64,000 nucleotides of DNA from JAJZGK01 sp035538795 (lineage in GTDB: Bacteria; Pseudomonadota; Alphaproteobacteria; Rhodospirillales; Magnetospirillaceae): NCBI GenBank assembly GCA_035538795.1, contig DATLJS010000029.1, forward strand, positions 186,001-250,000, read 5' to 3'. How positions within the stretch are numbered: the first letter of the stretch is position 1; every line of letters starts with the position of its first letter. The notes below the pieces were generated by a model, which ran no database searches, was not told the DNA's origin, and saw nothing but the letters and a program-made list of their open reading frames with translations. The translations under genes were made by a program, and so were the position numbers. Below are positions 1 to 8,731 of the stretch, piece by piece.

Positions 1-1184
1 TGTCGGCCGGCGACTTTCTGCTGAACCTTTCGGTGGACGTTTCCTCGGTATCGCTGATCGAACTGGCCCGCGACCTGGGCTGCCTTTATCTCGACACCTG
101 CATCGAACCCTGGCTGGGCGGCTATACCGACACCTCGATCAGCCCCAGCTACCGTTCCAATTACGCCCTGCGCGAACAGGCTCTGAAGCTGCGCCAAGGC
201 TTCGAGCACGGCCCCACCGCCGTGCTGACCCACGGCGCCAATCCCGGTCTGGTGACCCACTTCGTCAAGCAGGCTTTGCTGAACATCGCCCGCGATACCG
301 GCGTGACGGCGGAAAAGCCCACCAGCCGCGACGGCTGGGCCGCACTGATGGAAAAGCTGTCAGTCAAGGTTGTCCATGTGGCCGAACGCGACACCCAGAT
401 CGCCAACGTTCCCAAGAAGGTGGGCGAATTCGTCAATACCTGGTCCATCGACGGCTTCGTCGGCGAAGGCTGCCAGCCCGCCGAACTGGGCTGGGGCAGC
501 CATGAAAAGGCTCTGCCGCCCGACGGCCAGCGCCACGGCTTCGGCTGCGACGCCGCCATCTATTTGATGCGCCCCGGCGCCAGCACCCGTGTTCGCACCT
601 GGACCCCCAAGGAAGGCCCGTTCCACGGCTTCCTGATCACCCACGGCGAAGCCATTTCCATTTCCGACTACTTCACCGTCAAGGATGACGGCAAGGTTCG
701 TTTCCGCCCCACCTGCCATTACGCCTATCACCCGTCGGACGACGCCGTGAAATCGGTCCATGAACTGGCCGGCAAGAATTGGAAAATTCAACCGAACAAG
801 CGCCTGATGATGGACGAGATCGTTTCCGGCATCGATGAGTTGGGCGTGCTTCTGGCCGGTCACGCCAAAGGCGCCTACTGGTACGGCTCGCAATTGTCGG
901 TGGACGAGGCCCGTAAGCTGTGCCCCCACAACAACGCCACCAGTCTACAGGTCACCGTCTCGGTGCTGGCGGGTCTGATCTGGGCCATGGAAAATCCCGC
1001 CAAGGGCATTGTCGAGCCCGAGGAAATGGACTTCGAGCGCGTCCTGGAACTGGCCTCCCCTTATCTGGGGCCGGTGGTCGGCGCTTATACCGACTGGACG
1101 CCGCTGGAAGGACGCGGCGTGCTGTTCCCCGAAGACATCGACACCGACGACCCCTGGCAATTCAAGAACATCCGGGTGGTTTGA
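1..1184 (+). CDS. hss: Homospermidine synthase, C-terminal part (cut by window start)
   Basis: Makes homospermidine from putrescine (NAD-dependent aminobutyl transfer) in the cytoplasm; typical of alphaproteobacteria, which often use homospermidine in place of spermidine. The reading frame is open from base 3, and the residues before the first possible start (AGDFLLNLSVDVSS) already belong to the family, so the gene begins outside the window. About 394 residues are visible, including HGANPGLVTHF and the C-terminal stretch GPVVGAYTDWTPLEGRG, consistent with the last four fifths of a protein of about 480 residues. The frame ends in TGA at 1182-1184 and a GC-rich hairpin follows. Identification is confident from the conserved blocks; the N-terminal NAD-binding part cannot be checked here. 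Confidence 0.9.
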   Translation, partial: SAGDFLLNLSVDVSSVSLIELARDLGCLYLDTCIEPWLGGYTDTSISPSYRSNYALREQALKLRQGFEHGPTAVLTHGANPGLVTHFVKQALLNIARDTGVTAEKPTSRDGWAALMEKLSVKVVHVAERDTQIANVPKKVGEFVNTWSIDGFVGEGCQPAELGWGSHEKALPPDGQRHGFGCDAAIYLMRPGASTRVRTWTPKEGPFHGFLITHGEAISISDYFTVKDDGKVRFRPTCHYAYHPSDDAVKSVHELAGKNWKIQPNKRLMMDEIVSGIDELGVLLAGHAKGAYWYGSQLSVDEARKLCPHNNATSLQVTVSVLAGLIWAMENPAKGIVEPEEMDFERVLELASPYLGPVVGAYTDWTPLEGRGVLFPEDIDTDDPWQFKNIRVV

Positions 1185-1206
1185 CATCCGTCCGCCATAC
1201 GTCCCA

Positions 1207-1226
1207 GGGCGGTCTTCGGACCGCCC
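1207..1226 (+). terminator. Hairpin after hss, weak terminator
   Basis: GGGCGGTC (1207-1214) pairs perfectly with GACCGCCC (1219-1226) around a TTCG tetraloop. No U-run follows, so efficiency as an intrinsic terminator is uncertain. Confidence 0.5.
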
Positions 1227-1289
1227 CGTCCTTCATCCGCGGCTCATGCCGTTGTGCGTAGGTTCGATTCGGAACAGGATGGAGTTGAA

Positions 1290-3056
1290 ATGCCCTTCAC
1301 CTCCGACACCGGCCTGAAACCCGCCTATCATGCCCGTCGCATCGCCCTGGCGATGGTTCTGGCCATGGCGGTCCTGGTCGGCCTGCAATTGCACCGCGAC
1401 TACCGTTCGGCCATCGAACAGGGAGAACGGCTGGTCGATGCGGTCGCCAACGCCGCCGGCCAACATCTGAGCGGCAGTATCCGCGCCGTCCACAGCCTGT
1501 TGGAAGAGGCCGCCGATGGCGCCGACGGCGGTCGCTGGGACGCCCCCGAATTCATCGACCATTTGACGACCCGCCTGCGGGAATTCCCCGAAATACGTTT
1601 CATCTGTCTGATCGACAAGGATGGTCAGCTGCGCCGCAGAACCATTCCCTTCCGCCCTTTGCCGCCGGGTGGCGTCGACGTCTCGGACCGGGGCTATTTC
1701 CAGCATCAGAAGGAAAACGCCGGTCAAAGCGATATCTGGGTGGGCGACCCCACCATGGGACGCCTGACCCACGAGCGCACGATCCACATGTCCCACCCGC
1801 TGACGGCGGGCAATGGCGAATTCAATGGAACCGTCATGGCCGCCGTCAGCCCCGACGGATATGCCGATTTCCTGAACTCCATCATGCTGGAACCCGAAGG
1901 CGGCGCCGCCGTCATTCGGCTGGACGGATCGTTCCTGGCCCGCGCCCCCAACCACGCAGAAAAATTCGGCGTCAACATCGCGGACAGCGACCTGTTCACC
2001 AAAGCCATCCCCAATGCGCCGCAAGGGGTCATCCGATTGGTTTCGATGGCCGACGGGCACGACAAGCTGCTGGGCTACCGCGTGATGGACGACTACGACC
2101 TGGTCGTGACGTCCGGCCTGTCCGTCGACACCGCCTTGCACGACTGGCGGCAAATGGCCTGGGTGGAAAGCATCATGGTCCCCTTTTTCGCCTGGGCCAT
2201 GCTCTACTGGGCTTGGCAGGCCGATCTGAAACAGGCCCGGTCCGCCCGCGCCCGGTCGTTGCTGGAGGAGATGGTCGCCGAGCGCACCAGCCAGCTGGCG
2301 CAATCGCGAGAGTTGGCCGAGGAACATGCCCGCCGTCTGCAAACGGTGAACGAGGAACTGCGACGGCTGGCCCAGGTTACCGCCCACCATTTGCAAGAAC
2401 CCGTGCGCCCGATCGTCAGCTATACCCAGATGGCCAGGCGCAAGCTGAACGGGAGCGACCATGAAACCGACGGCTGGCTGCAGTTCGTCGAGCGCTCGGG
2501 CCTGCGGCTGAAAGCTTTGCTGCGCGATTTCCAGCGTTACGCCAGCGTCCTGGCCGAGGAACCGAAGATCGCCGACACCGACGCCGACGAGGCCTTGACC
2601 CTGGCCTTGGCCCGACTGCGCCCGCTGGTCAAGGAGAGCGAGGCCAGAATCCGTCGCGAACCCTTGCCTTGGGTCGCGGCTGACCGCGATATGCTGGCGG
2701 GCGTCTTTCTGCAATTGATCGACAACGCCATCCGCCACCGCCACCCCGACCGGACACCCGACATCCGGGTGGACGTCGCCGAAACAGGCGCGTTCTGGCG
2801 CATCTCGGTCATAGACAACGCCCGCGGCATCGACCCGAAACTGGCGGCCAAGGCTTTCGATGCCTTCGAGCGCTTGGGCGACAACGGCACCGATTCCACC
2901 GGCCTGGGATTGGCCATCTGCCGCGCCGTCATTCAGGCTCACGGCGGCCGCATCTGGATCGAGCCCCTCCCCGACGGCGCCATCTTCCACTTCACCCTGC
3001 CCAAGGGCAAAAGCCCCGAACCGCCGATCTCTCCGGCCCGCCGAAGCGGGCTTTAG
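1290..3056 (+). CDS. Membrane sensor histidine kinase, periplasmic cache-type sensor
   Basis: Predicted inner-membrane two-component kinase of 588 residues. Start chosen at ATG 1290 because GGAG lies 5 nt upstream; a GTG at 1254 would add 12 unneeded residues. A first membrane helix (about 17-35) is followed by a periplasmic region of about 250 residues that looks like a double cache (PDC) sensor, then a second helix (about 291-309), a coiled stretch, a HisKA domain and an ATPase domain with N-box DNAIRH and GLGLAIC. The phospho-acceptor box reads AHHLQEPVRP: His366 is in place, but the usual Asp after it (SHDLQEP) is a second His. No response regulator gene is adjacent, so the partner is unknown. 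No ligand can be assigned. Confidence 0.87.
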   Translation: MPFTSDTGLKPAYHARRIALAMVLAMAVLVGLQLHRDYRSAIEQGERLVDAVANAAGQHLSGSIRAVHSLLEEAADGADGGRWDAPEFIDHLTTRLREFPEIRFICLIDKDGQLRRRTIPFRPLPPGGVDVSDRGYFQHQKENAGQSDIWVGDPTMGRLTHERTIHMSHPLTAGNGEFNGTVMAAVSPDGYADFLNSIMLEPEGGAAVIRLDGSFLARAPNHAEKFGVNIADSDLFTKAIPNAPQGVIRLVSMADGHDKLLGYRVMDDYDLVVTSGLSVDTALHDWRQMAWVESIMVPFFAWAMLYWAWQADLKQARSARARSLLEEMVAERTSQLAQSRELAEEHARRLQTVNEELRRLAQVTAHHLQEPVRPIVSYTQMARRKLNGSDHETDGWLQFVERSGLRLKALLRDFQRYASVLAEEPKIADTDADEALTLALARLRPLVKESEARIRREPLPWVAADRDMLAGVFLQLIDNAIRHRHPDRTPDIRVDVAETGAFWRISVIDNARGIDPKLAAKAFDAFERLGDNGTDSTGLGLAICRAVIQAHGGRIWIEPLPDGAIFHFTLPKGKSPEPPISPARRSGL

Positions 3057-3091
3057 ATCGGTCTCATCCGCCGTCTTCTACTTTATTTCCA

Positions 3092-3119
3092 TTGTTCCGG
3101 GCTTCGTCCTGGCTATACT
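3092..3119 (+). promoter_or_regulatory. Putative sigma-70 promoter of the PfkB kinase gene
   Basis: TTGTTC at 3092-3097, 16 bp spacer, TATACT at 3114-3119. This would give a leader of about 20 nt carrying the strong GGAGG at 3138-3142. Confidence 0.5.
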
Positions 3120-3147
3120 GCGCCGCAATGTACCCCTGGAGGATTGA

Positions 3148-4146
3148 ATGGCGGACTGCGCGTTTGACGTTGCCGGCATCGGTAACGCCATCGTCGATGT
3201 GCTTTCCCATGCCGATGATGCGAAGCTCCATAGCCTGGGCGTGAGCAAAGGTGTGATGACCCTGATCGACAGCGATCAGGCCGAGAAGATTTATGCCCAA
3301 ATGGGACCGGGCGTCGAATGTTCCGGCGGCTCGGCGGCCAACACCATCGCCGGCGTCGCCGGGCTTGGCGGCAAGGGAGCCTATATCGGCAAGGTCCGCA
3401 ACGACCAGCTGGGCCAGGTCTTCCGTCACGATCTGCGTTCGCTTCGGGTCGCCTTCGACACGGCCGACGCCGTCGACGGCGCCGCCACCGCCCGCTGCCT
3501 GATTCTGGTCACGCCCGACGCCCAGCGTTCCATGCTGACCTATCTGGGCGCCTGCGTCTCGCTGGGGCCGGACGACATCGACCCCACCGTCATCGCCAAC
3601 GCCCAGGTGACTTATCTGGAAGGTTATCTGTGGGATCCGCCCCAGGCCAAGGAAGCCTTCCGCAAGGCCGCCCGCATCGCCCACGAGGCAGGCCGCAAGG
3701 TGGCCCTGTCCCTGTCCGACCCCTTCTGCGTCGACCGTCATCGCGCCGAGTTCCTGGAACTGCTGGCCGACCACGTCGACATCGTTTTCGCCAACGAGGC
3801 GGAAATCACCTCGCTCTACCAGACCGATCTCGACGATGCCCTGCGCCAGGTGCGCGAACATTGCGACATCGCCGCCATTACCCGCTCGGAAAAGGGCTCG
3901 GTGGTGATCGCCGGCGAACAGGTGGTGGTGCAGGGTGCCGAACCCGTTTCCCAGGTGGTTGACACCACCGGCGCCGGCGACCTGTATGCCGCCGGATTCC
4001 TCTACGGTTTGACCCAGGGCCGCGACCTTGGAACCGCAGCCCGTCTGGGCGGCATCTGCGCCGCCGAGATCATCTCCCATGTGGGTGCCCGGCCCGAGGC
4101 CGATCTGGCCAAGCTGGTCGCCCATACGTCCTTTATTACGGTTTGA
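3148..4146 (+). CDS. PfkB-family carbohydrate/nucleoside kinase (adenosine-kinase-like)
   Basis: Cytoplasmic ATP-dependent kinase of the ribokinase fold, 332 residues, a normal length. GGAGG at 3138-3142 fixes the ATG at 3148. The substrate-lid motif GGSAANT (60-66) and the C-terminal signature DTTGAGD (272-278), with catalytic Asp278, are both intact. Overall similarity is to the group usually annotated as adenosine kinase in alphaproteobacteria, but substrate cannot be decided from sequence alone; sugar kinases share these motifs. Its TGA lies 5 nt before the probable typA ATG, so the two genes are probably co-transcribed. Confidence 0.85.
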   Translation: MADCAFDVAGIGNAIVDVLSHADDAKLHSLGVSKGVMTLIDSDQAEKIYAQMGPGVECSGGSAANTIAGVAGLGGKGAYIGKVRNDQLGQVFRHDLRSLRVAFDTADAVDGAATARCLILVTPDAQRSMLTYLGACVSLGPDDIDPTVIANAQVTYLEGYLWDPPQAKEAFRKAARIAHEAGRKVALSLSDPFCVDRHRAEFLELLADHVDIVFANEAEITSLYQTDLDDALRQVREHCDIAAITRSEKGSVVIAGEQVVVQGAEPVSQVVDTTGAGDLYAAGFLYGLTQGRDLGTAARLGGICAAEIISHVGARPEADLAKLVAHTSFITV

Positions 4147-4151
4147 ATTCC

Positions 4152-5975
4152 ATGGATCTCCGCAACATCGCCATTATCGCCCACGTCGACCACGGTAAGA
4201 CCACCCTTGTCGACGCCATGCTCCGCCAGTCGGGCACCTTCCGCGAAAACCAGCAGGTCGCCGAACGAGTCATGGACTCGAACGACCTGGAAAAGGAACG
4301 CGGCATCACCATCCTTGCCAAGTGCACTTCGGTGCAGTGGAAGAACACCCGCATCAACATCGTCGACACCCCCGGCCACGCCGATTTCGGCGGCGAGGTC
4401 GAGCGCATCCTGTCGATGGTCGACGGCGTGGTCGTCCTGGTGGACGCCGCCGAAGGCCCGATGCCCCAGACCAAGTTCGTCACCGGCAAGGCTCTGGCTC
4501 TGGGCCTGCGCCCCATCGTGCTGATCAATAAGGTGGACCGCGGCGACGCCCGTCCCCATGAAGTGCACGACGAGGTGTTCGACCTGTTCGCCGCCCTGGA
4601 CGCCAACGACGATCAGCTGGACTTCCCCACCATGTTCGCGGTCGGCCGCGACGGCTGGGCCGACGACAGCCTGGACGGCCCCCGCAAGGATCTGTCCGGC
4701 CTGTTCGACCTGATCCTGAAGCATGTGCCGGCCCCCGACCATGACCAGGACGCGCCATTCGCCATGCTGGCCACCACCCTGGAAGCCGACCCCTATCTGG
4801 GCCGCGTGCTGACCGGCCGCATCCAGTCGGGCACCGTGAAGCTGAACCAGGCCGTGAAATCGCTGTCCCGCGACGGCACCGTCATCGAACAGTTCCGCAT
4901 CGCCAAAATTCTGGCTTACCGCGGTATTGAGCGCACCGCCCTGGACGTAGCCGAGGCCGGCGACATCGTCGCCGTTTCGGGCATGACCAAGACCACCGTC
5001 GCCGACACCATCTGCGCCCTGGAAGTGACCGAGGCTCTACAGGCCCAGCCGATCGACCCGCCGACCTTGTCCATGACCTTCTCGGTCAACGACAGCCCGC
5101 TGGCCGGTCAGGAAGGCGACAAGGTGACCAGCCGCGTCATCGCCAACCGCCTGCTGAAGGAAACCGACAGCAACGTGGCCATCCGCGTCGCCGAAACCGC
5201 CGGCAAGGATGCCTTCGAGGTGTCGGGCCGCGGCGAATTGCAGTTGGGCGTGCTGATCGAAACCATGCGCCGCGAAGGTTTCGAGCTGGGCATCTCGCGT
5301 CCGCGCGTGCTGTTCAAGATCGATGAAGCCACCGGCGAACGACTGGAACCCATCGAGGAAGTCTTCATCGACGTGGACGAGGAATTCTCGGGCGTCGTCG
5401 TCGAGAAGATGAGCAACCGCAAGGCCGAAATGACCGGCATGCGTCCTTCGGGCGGCGGCAAGCTGCGCGTTACCTTCCTGGCTCCGTCGCGCGGCCTGAT
5501 CGGCTATCACGGCGAGTTCCTGACGGACACTCGCGGCACCGGCCTGATGAACCGCATCTTCCACGGCTACGCCCCCTATAAGGGCCCGATCGAAGGCCGC
5601 CGCAACGGCGTGCTGATCTCGAACGGCCAGGGCGATTCGGTGGCTTACGCCCTGTGGAGCATCGAGGAGCGCGGCCCGCTGTTCATCGGCGCCAACGTGC
5701 GTCTGTACGAAGGCATGATCATCGGCGAGCATTCGCGCGGCAACGACCTCGAAGTCAACGCGCTGAAAGGCAAGCAGCTGACCAACATCCGCACCACCAG
5801 CAAGGACGAGGCCGTTCGCCTGACCCCGCCCCGCAAGATGTCCCTGGAGCAGGCCATCGCCTATATCGAGGACGACGAACTGGTGGAAGTCACTCCGAAG
5901 AACATCCGTCTGCGCAAGCGCTTCCTCGACCCCAACGAGCGCAAGAAACAAAGCCGCATGAAGGAAAGCACCTGA
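4152..5975 (+). CDS. typA: Translational GTPase TypA/BipA
   Basis: Ribosome-associated GTPase of the EF-G/LepA class, needed for ribosome assembly and growth under stress or cold. The start is placed at ATG 4152, giving MDLRNIAIIAHVDHGKT, where family members begin; a TTG at 4143 would add three residues and overlap the upstream gene. G-motifs are intact: AHVDHGKT (10-17), DTPGH (72-76), NKVD (126-129). The full length of 607 residues includes the EF-G-like domains and the TypA-specific C-terminus (NGQGDSVAYALW, LTNIRTTSKDEA). No clear Shine-Dalgarno lies upstream, so translation may be coupled to the kinase gene. A strong terminator follows. Confidence 0.97.
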   Translation: MDLRNIAIIAHVDHGKTTLVDAMLRQSGTFRENQQVAERVMDSNDLEKERGITILAKCTSVQWKNTRINIVDTPGHADFGGEVERILSMVDGVVVLVDAAEGPMPQTKFVTGKALALGLRPIVLINKVDRGDARPHEVHDEVFDLFAALDANDDQLDFPTMFAVGRDGWADDSLDGPRKDLSGLFDLILKHVPAPDHDQDAPFAMLATTLEADPYLGRVLTGRIQSGTVKLNQAVKSLSRDGTVIEQFRIAKILAYRGIERTALDVAEAGDIVAVSGMTKTTVADTICALEVTEALQAQPIDPPTLSMTFSVNDSPLAGQEGDKVTSRVIANRLLKETDSNVAIRVAETAGKDAFEVSGRGELQLGVLIETMRREGFELGISRPRVLFKIDEATGERLEPIEEVFIDVDEEFSGVVVEKMSNRKAEMTGMRPSGGGKLRVTFLAPSRGLIGYHGEFLTDTRGTGLMNRIFHGYAPYKGPIEGRRNGVLISNGQGDSVAYALWSIEERGPLFIGANVRLYEGMIIGEHSRGNDLEVNALKGKQLTNIRTTSKDEAVRLTPPRKMSLEQAIAYIEDDELVEVTPKNIRLRKRFLDPNERKKQSRMKEST

Positions 5976-5981
5976 CGGCAA

Positions 5982-6008
5982 AAGGCCGCTCTTCGGAGCG
6001 GCCTTTTT
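5982..6008 (+). terminator. typA: Rho-independent terminator of typA
   Basis: AAGGCCGCTC (5982-5991) pairs with GAGCGGCCTT (5996-6005) around TTCG, and the T-run reaches 6008. It touches the 3' end of the convergent HNH-like gene. Confidence 0.93.
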
Positions 6009-6649
6009 CATTGATGCCTTTTGAACAGACACCAGCGAGCCGGATCGACGGGATCGGCCAGCAGCAGCAGATGCAGCCCCGACTCAGCCCCGCTTTCGCA
6101 AAGTTCCAGACTGCGGCCGGGATGGCCGTAGAACGATGCGCCGCCGATCACTCGTCCATTCTCGTCGCTCAGCACCCACAGACGGTGGGTCAACGGGCCG
6201 AAACCGCCGGGCAGCAAGATCGAGGTCGGCGCGCACAGCGGCGTCGCCGACTCTTCCGTGGACCGGCCGTCCATCACTACGGCTTTGGCGCGATCCCAAC
6301 AACTCTTACCCATTTCTCCCTCGCCCAGACAATCCGCCCACAGCAACAGCGCCATCTTGGCCAAGGACCGCAGGGCGAAAGCCTGATGGAAAGGCGGCGG
6401 GGCCGGGTCGGGGAATCTATCGGGCACACGGTTGCGGCTGCCGCTGGGCAAGGAATGAAAAGCCCGAAACGGTTCGACGGCTCGGGCGAAGGCGGCGTCG
6501 ACGCTGCCGCCCAAATGCCGGTTGCAGGCGGCGCACAACACGCGCTTGCTTTTCAAACGGCCGCCCAGACAGTCCAGCAGGATGTGCTCGGGCGGCGTGG
6601 CGTGTGTCAAAGGCTTGGCGCAGAACAGACAACGGGACATGGCCGCCAT
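6008..6649 (-). CDS. HNH-endonuclease-like zinc-finger protein, function unknown
   Basis: 213 residues. The N-terminus carries CLFC (Cys7, Cys10), EHILLDCLGG and CAACN (Cys39, Cys42), the arrangement of HNH_5-type nuclease folds, in which two Cys pairs hold zinc and the His of the EH pair sits in the active site. The remaining 160 residues, with a Trp/Pro-rich C-terminus, match nothing I recognise. An alternative ATG at 6640 would give MSRCLFC. Such proteins are widespread and often uncharacterised, and may not be active nucleases. It stands alone and divergent from the permease gene, with start codons about 35 bp apart, so the two promoters must overlap. Confidence 0.7.
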   Translation of the reverse strand: MAAMSRCLFCAKPLTHATPPEHILLDCLGGRLKSKRVLCAACNRHLGGSVDAAFARAVEPFRAFHSLPSGSRNRVPDRFPDPAPPPFHQAFALRSLAKMALLLWADCLGEGEMGKSCWDRAKAVVMDGRSTEESATPLCAPTSILLPGGFGPLTHRLWVLSDENGRVIGGASFYGHPGRSLELCESGAESGLHLLLLADPVDPARWCLFKRHQ

Positions 6650-6676
6650 TGTCTCATAAGATTCCCCTGCTATACA
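6649..6676 (+). promoter_or_regulatory. Putative promoter of the AmpG-like gene, possibly leaderless
   Basis: TTGTCT (6649-6654), 16 bp, TATACA (6671-6676). Transcription would begin within a few bases of ATG 6685 and no Shine-Dalgarno is visible, suggesting a leaderless message. The -35 box overlaps the start codon of the divergent HNH-like gene. Confidence 0.45.
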
Positions 6677-6684
6677 GTGAGCCC

Positions 6685-8013
6685 ATGACGATCAAACTCC
6701 CCTCTTGTCTGACCGATTACAAAGACCGCCGGGTCGTTGCCGTGCTGCTGCTGGGTTTCTCCAGCGGATTGCCCCTGCTGCTGACCTATTCCACCTTGTC
6801 GGCCTGGCTGGCCAAGGAAGGAGTGAGCCGTGCCTCCATCGGCCTGTTCGCCCTGGTGGGTACGCCCTACGCCTTTAAATTCCTGTGGTCGCCCCTGCTG
6901 GACCGGCTGCCGCCGCCCCTGCGGCTGGGGCGCCGCCGGGGCTGGGGCGTGACCATTCAAGTGCTGCTGATGGCCGCCCTGCTGGCCATGGGCCAGTGCC
7001 GCCTGCCCGACGATCTTGGACTGCTGGCCGCCTGCGCCGTGGCCGTGGCTTTCCTGTCGGCCAGCCAGGACATCGTCATCGACGCCTACCGCGTGGAATT
7101 GCTGGACGACGAAACCCAGGGACCGGGAGCCGGAGCCACCCAGGCCGGGTACCGGGTCGCTATGCTGCTGGCCGGAGCTGGAGCGCTGTTCATCGCCGAT
7201 CATTTCGGCTGGCTGGCGGCATACGCCGCCATGGCGGCGTCCTTGAGTGTCGGCATCGCCGTTTTCCTGGTCATGCCCGAGCCCAGCCCCAAGGTCTCGG
7301 CCCAGACCATCGAGCGCGAACGCCGCGCCGCCGAATATCTCGAGGCCCGCCCTCACCTGCACGGGATGAAGGCCCATATCCTGGCCTCGCTCTACGGGGC
7401 GGTGATCTGCCCCTTCGCCGAATTCATGACCAGACGCTCCTGGCCGGTGATTCTGGTGTTCGTGGTCGGCTACAAGCTGGGCGAGGCCATGGCCGGCAGC
7501 ATGGCCATGCCGCTTTACACCTCGCTGGGCTTCAGCCTGACCGAGGTGGCCGAAGTCAGCAAGGTCTTCGGTTTCTTCGCCACGGTCGTCGGCAGCCTGT
7601 TGGGCGGCGCGATGGTGGTGCGGCTGGGGCCGCTCAAGGCGCTGCTGCTGTGCGGCCTGCTGCAATCCCTGGGCAATCTGTTCTATGCTCTGCAAGCCAC
7701 GTCGGGACACAGCGTCACGGTGCTGGCCTTGTGCGTCTTCGCCGAGAATCTGACCGGCGGTATGGCCGGAGCGGCAATGGTCGCCTATCTGTCGGGGCTG
7801 TGCAACGCGGCCTACACCGCCACCCAATATGCTCTTCTATCGTCGCTGGCGGCGGTCGGACGCACCTTGTTCGCCTCCAGCGCCGGCAAACTCTCCGAAA
7901 GCCTGGGTTGGGTCGACTTTTTCCTGTTCACCACGGTGGTGACGCTGCCGGCCCTGGCCTTGCTGCTGTGGCTGATGGCGAAAGCAAGGACTTCCGCCGT
8001 TTCAACGGCATGA
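6685..8013 (+). CDS. ampG: AmpG-like MFS permease (muropeptide/peptide uptake)
   Basis: Inner-membrane major-facilitator protein of 442 residues with about 12 hydrophobic segments. Start at ATG 6685 (MTIKLPSC); the frame is open far upstream but overlaps the divergent HNH-like gene. The N-terminal signature GFSSGLPLLLTYSTLSAWL, then IGLFALVGTPYAFKFLWSP and the LGRRRGW loop, are characteristic of AmpG, which imports anhydro-muropeptides for cell-wall recycling and beta-lactamase control. Some members of this MFS branch carry other solutes, so substrate is inferred. No ampC, ampD or ampR is adjacent. A TATACA box just before the ATG suggests a leaderless transcript. Confidence 0.82.
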   Translation: MTIKLPSCLTDYKDRRVVAVLLLGFSSGLPLLLTYSTLSAWLAKEGVSRASIGLFALVGTPYAFKFLWSPLLDRLPPPLRLGRRRGWGVTIQVLLMAALLAMGQCRLPDDLGLLAACAVAVAFLSASQDIVIDAYRVELLDDETQGPGAGATQAGYRVAMLLAGAGALFIADHFGWLAAYAAMAASLSVGIAVFLVMPEPSPKVSAQTIERERRAAEYLEARPHLHGMKAHILASLYGAVICPFAEFMTRRSWPVILVFVVGYKLGEAMAGSMAMPLYTSLGFSLTEVAEVSKVFGFFATVVGSLLGGAMVVRLGPLKALLLCGLLQSLGNLFYALQATSGHSVTVLALCVFAENLTGGMAGAAMVAYLSGLCNAAYTATQYALLSSLAAVGRTLFASSAGKLSESLGWVDFFLFTTVVTLPALALLLWLMAKARTSAVSTA

Positions 8014-8040
8014 AACCAGGGGAAAAACCCCACTCTGGAC

Positions 8041-8070
8041 TTGGCGTGACGCCGTGCGATGGCGTATTGT
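8041..8070 (+). promoter_or_regulatory. Possible promoter of ppa
   Basis: TTGGCG (8041-8046), 18 bp spacer, TATTGT (8065-8070), about 43 bp before the ppa ATG. Moderate match only. Confidence 0.35.
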
Positions 8071-8112
8071 GCGCCACCGAATTCGAGCACCCTTAAGCAG
8101 GAAGGCAGAAAA

Positions 8113-8652
8113 ATGGACCTCAAGAAGATCCCGATCGGGAAGAACCCGCCCAACGACGTCAACGTGGTCATCGAGATTCCGCTGAAGGGCGATCCGGTGA
8201 AGTACGAAGTGGACAAGGAATCGGGCGCGATGTTCGTCGACCGTTTCCTGCACACCGCCATGTTCTATCCGTGCAATTACGGCTTTATCCCCAACACCCT
8301 GTCGGACGACGGCGACCCGGTGGACGTGCTGGTGGTCGGCCGCCACTCGGTGGTTCCCGGCGCCGTCATGCGGTCGCGCCCCATCGGCGTGTTGATGATG
8401 GAAGACGAGGCCGGTCAGGACGAAAAGATCCTGGCGGTACCCCATCCCAAGCTGCATCCGTTCTATGACGACGTGAACAGCTATAAGGACCTGCCGAAGA
8501 CCCTGATCGAACAGATCGAGCACTTCTTCGCCCATTACAAGGATCTGGAGCCCGGCAAGTGGGTGAAGGTGACCGGCTGGGGCGACGCCGAAGCCGCCGG
8601 CAAGATCATCACCCAGTCGATCGAGCGGGCCGACAAGAAGAAGAAAAAGTAA
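8113..8652 (+). CDS. ppa: Inorganic pyrophosphatase (family I)
   Basis: Cytoplasmic Mg-dependent hydrolase of pyrophosphate, pulling nucleotide, DNA and RNA synthesis forward. 179 residues, the usual size of the bacterial hexameric enzyme. Start at ATG 8113 after an AGGAAGG box; an upstream in-frame ATG (8059) gives a non-conserved extension. The family signature DGDPVD is at 66-71 and the substrate-site segment FYPCNYGFIP precedes it. The tail ends in a lysine run. Single-gene unit with its own terminator. Confidence 0.96.
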   Translation: MDLKKIPIGKNPPNDVNVVIEIPLKGDPVKYEVDKESGAMFVDRFLHTAMFYPCNYGFIPNTLSDDGDPVDVLVVGRHSVVPGAVMRSRPIGVLMMEDEAGQDEKILAVPHPKLHPFYDDVNSYKDLPKTLIEQIEHFFAHYKDLEPGKWVKVTGWGDAEAAGKIITQSIERADKKKKK

Positions 8653-8679
8653 GCTCGTTCCCGCATGAGAGCGAGCAGG

Positions 8680-8715
8680 CAAACGCCCGGCGCACCGCGC
8701 CGGGCGTTTGGCTTT
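8680..8715 (+). terminator. ppa: Terminator of ppa, between convergent ppa and phoU
   Basis: CAAACGCCCGGC (8680-8691) pairs perfectly with GCCGGGCGTTTG (8699-8710) and is followed by GCTTTTTCC. It could also act on phoU transcripts from the other strand. Confidence 0.9.
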
Positions 8716-8731
8716 TTCCGCCGGAAACCGT

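Noticed and set aside
6008..6649. HNH-like gene as part of a defence or restriction system
   Set aside because: No methyltransferase, helicase or other defence gene is adjacent; the neighbours are typA and an AmpG-like permease.
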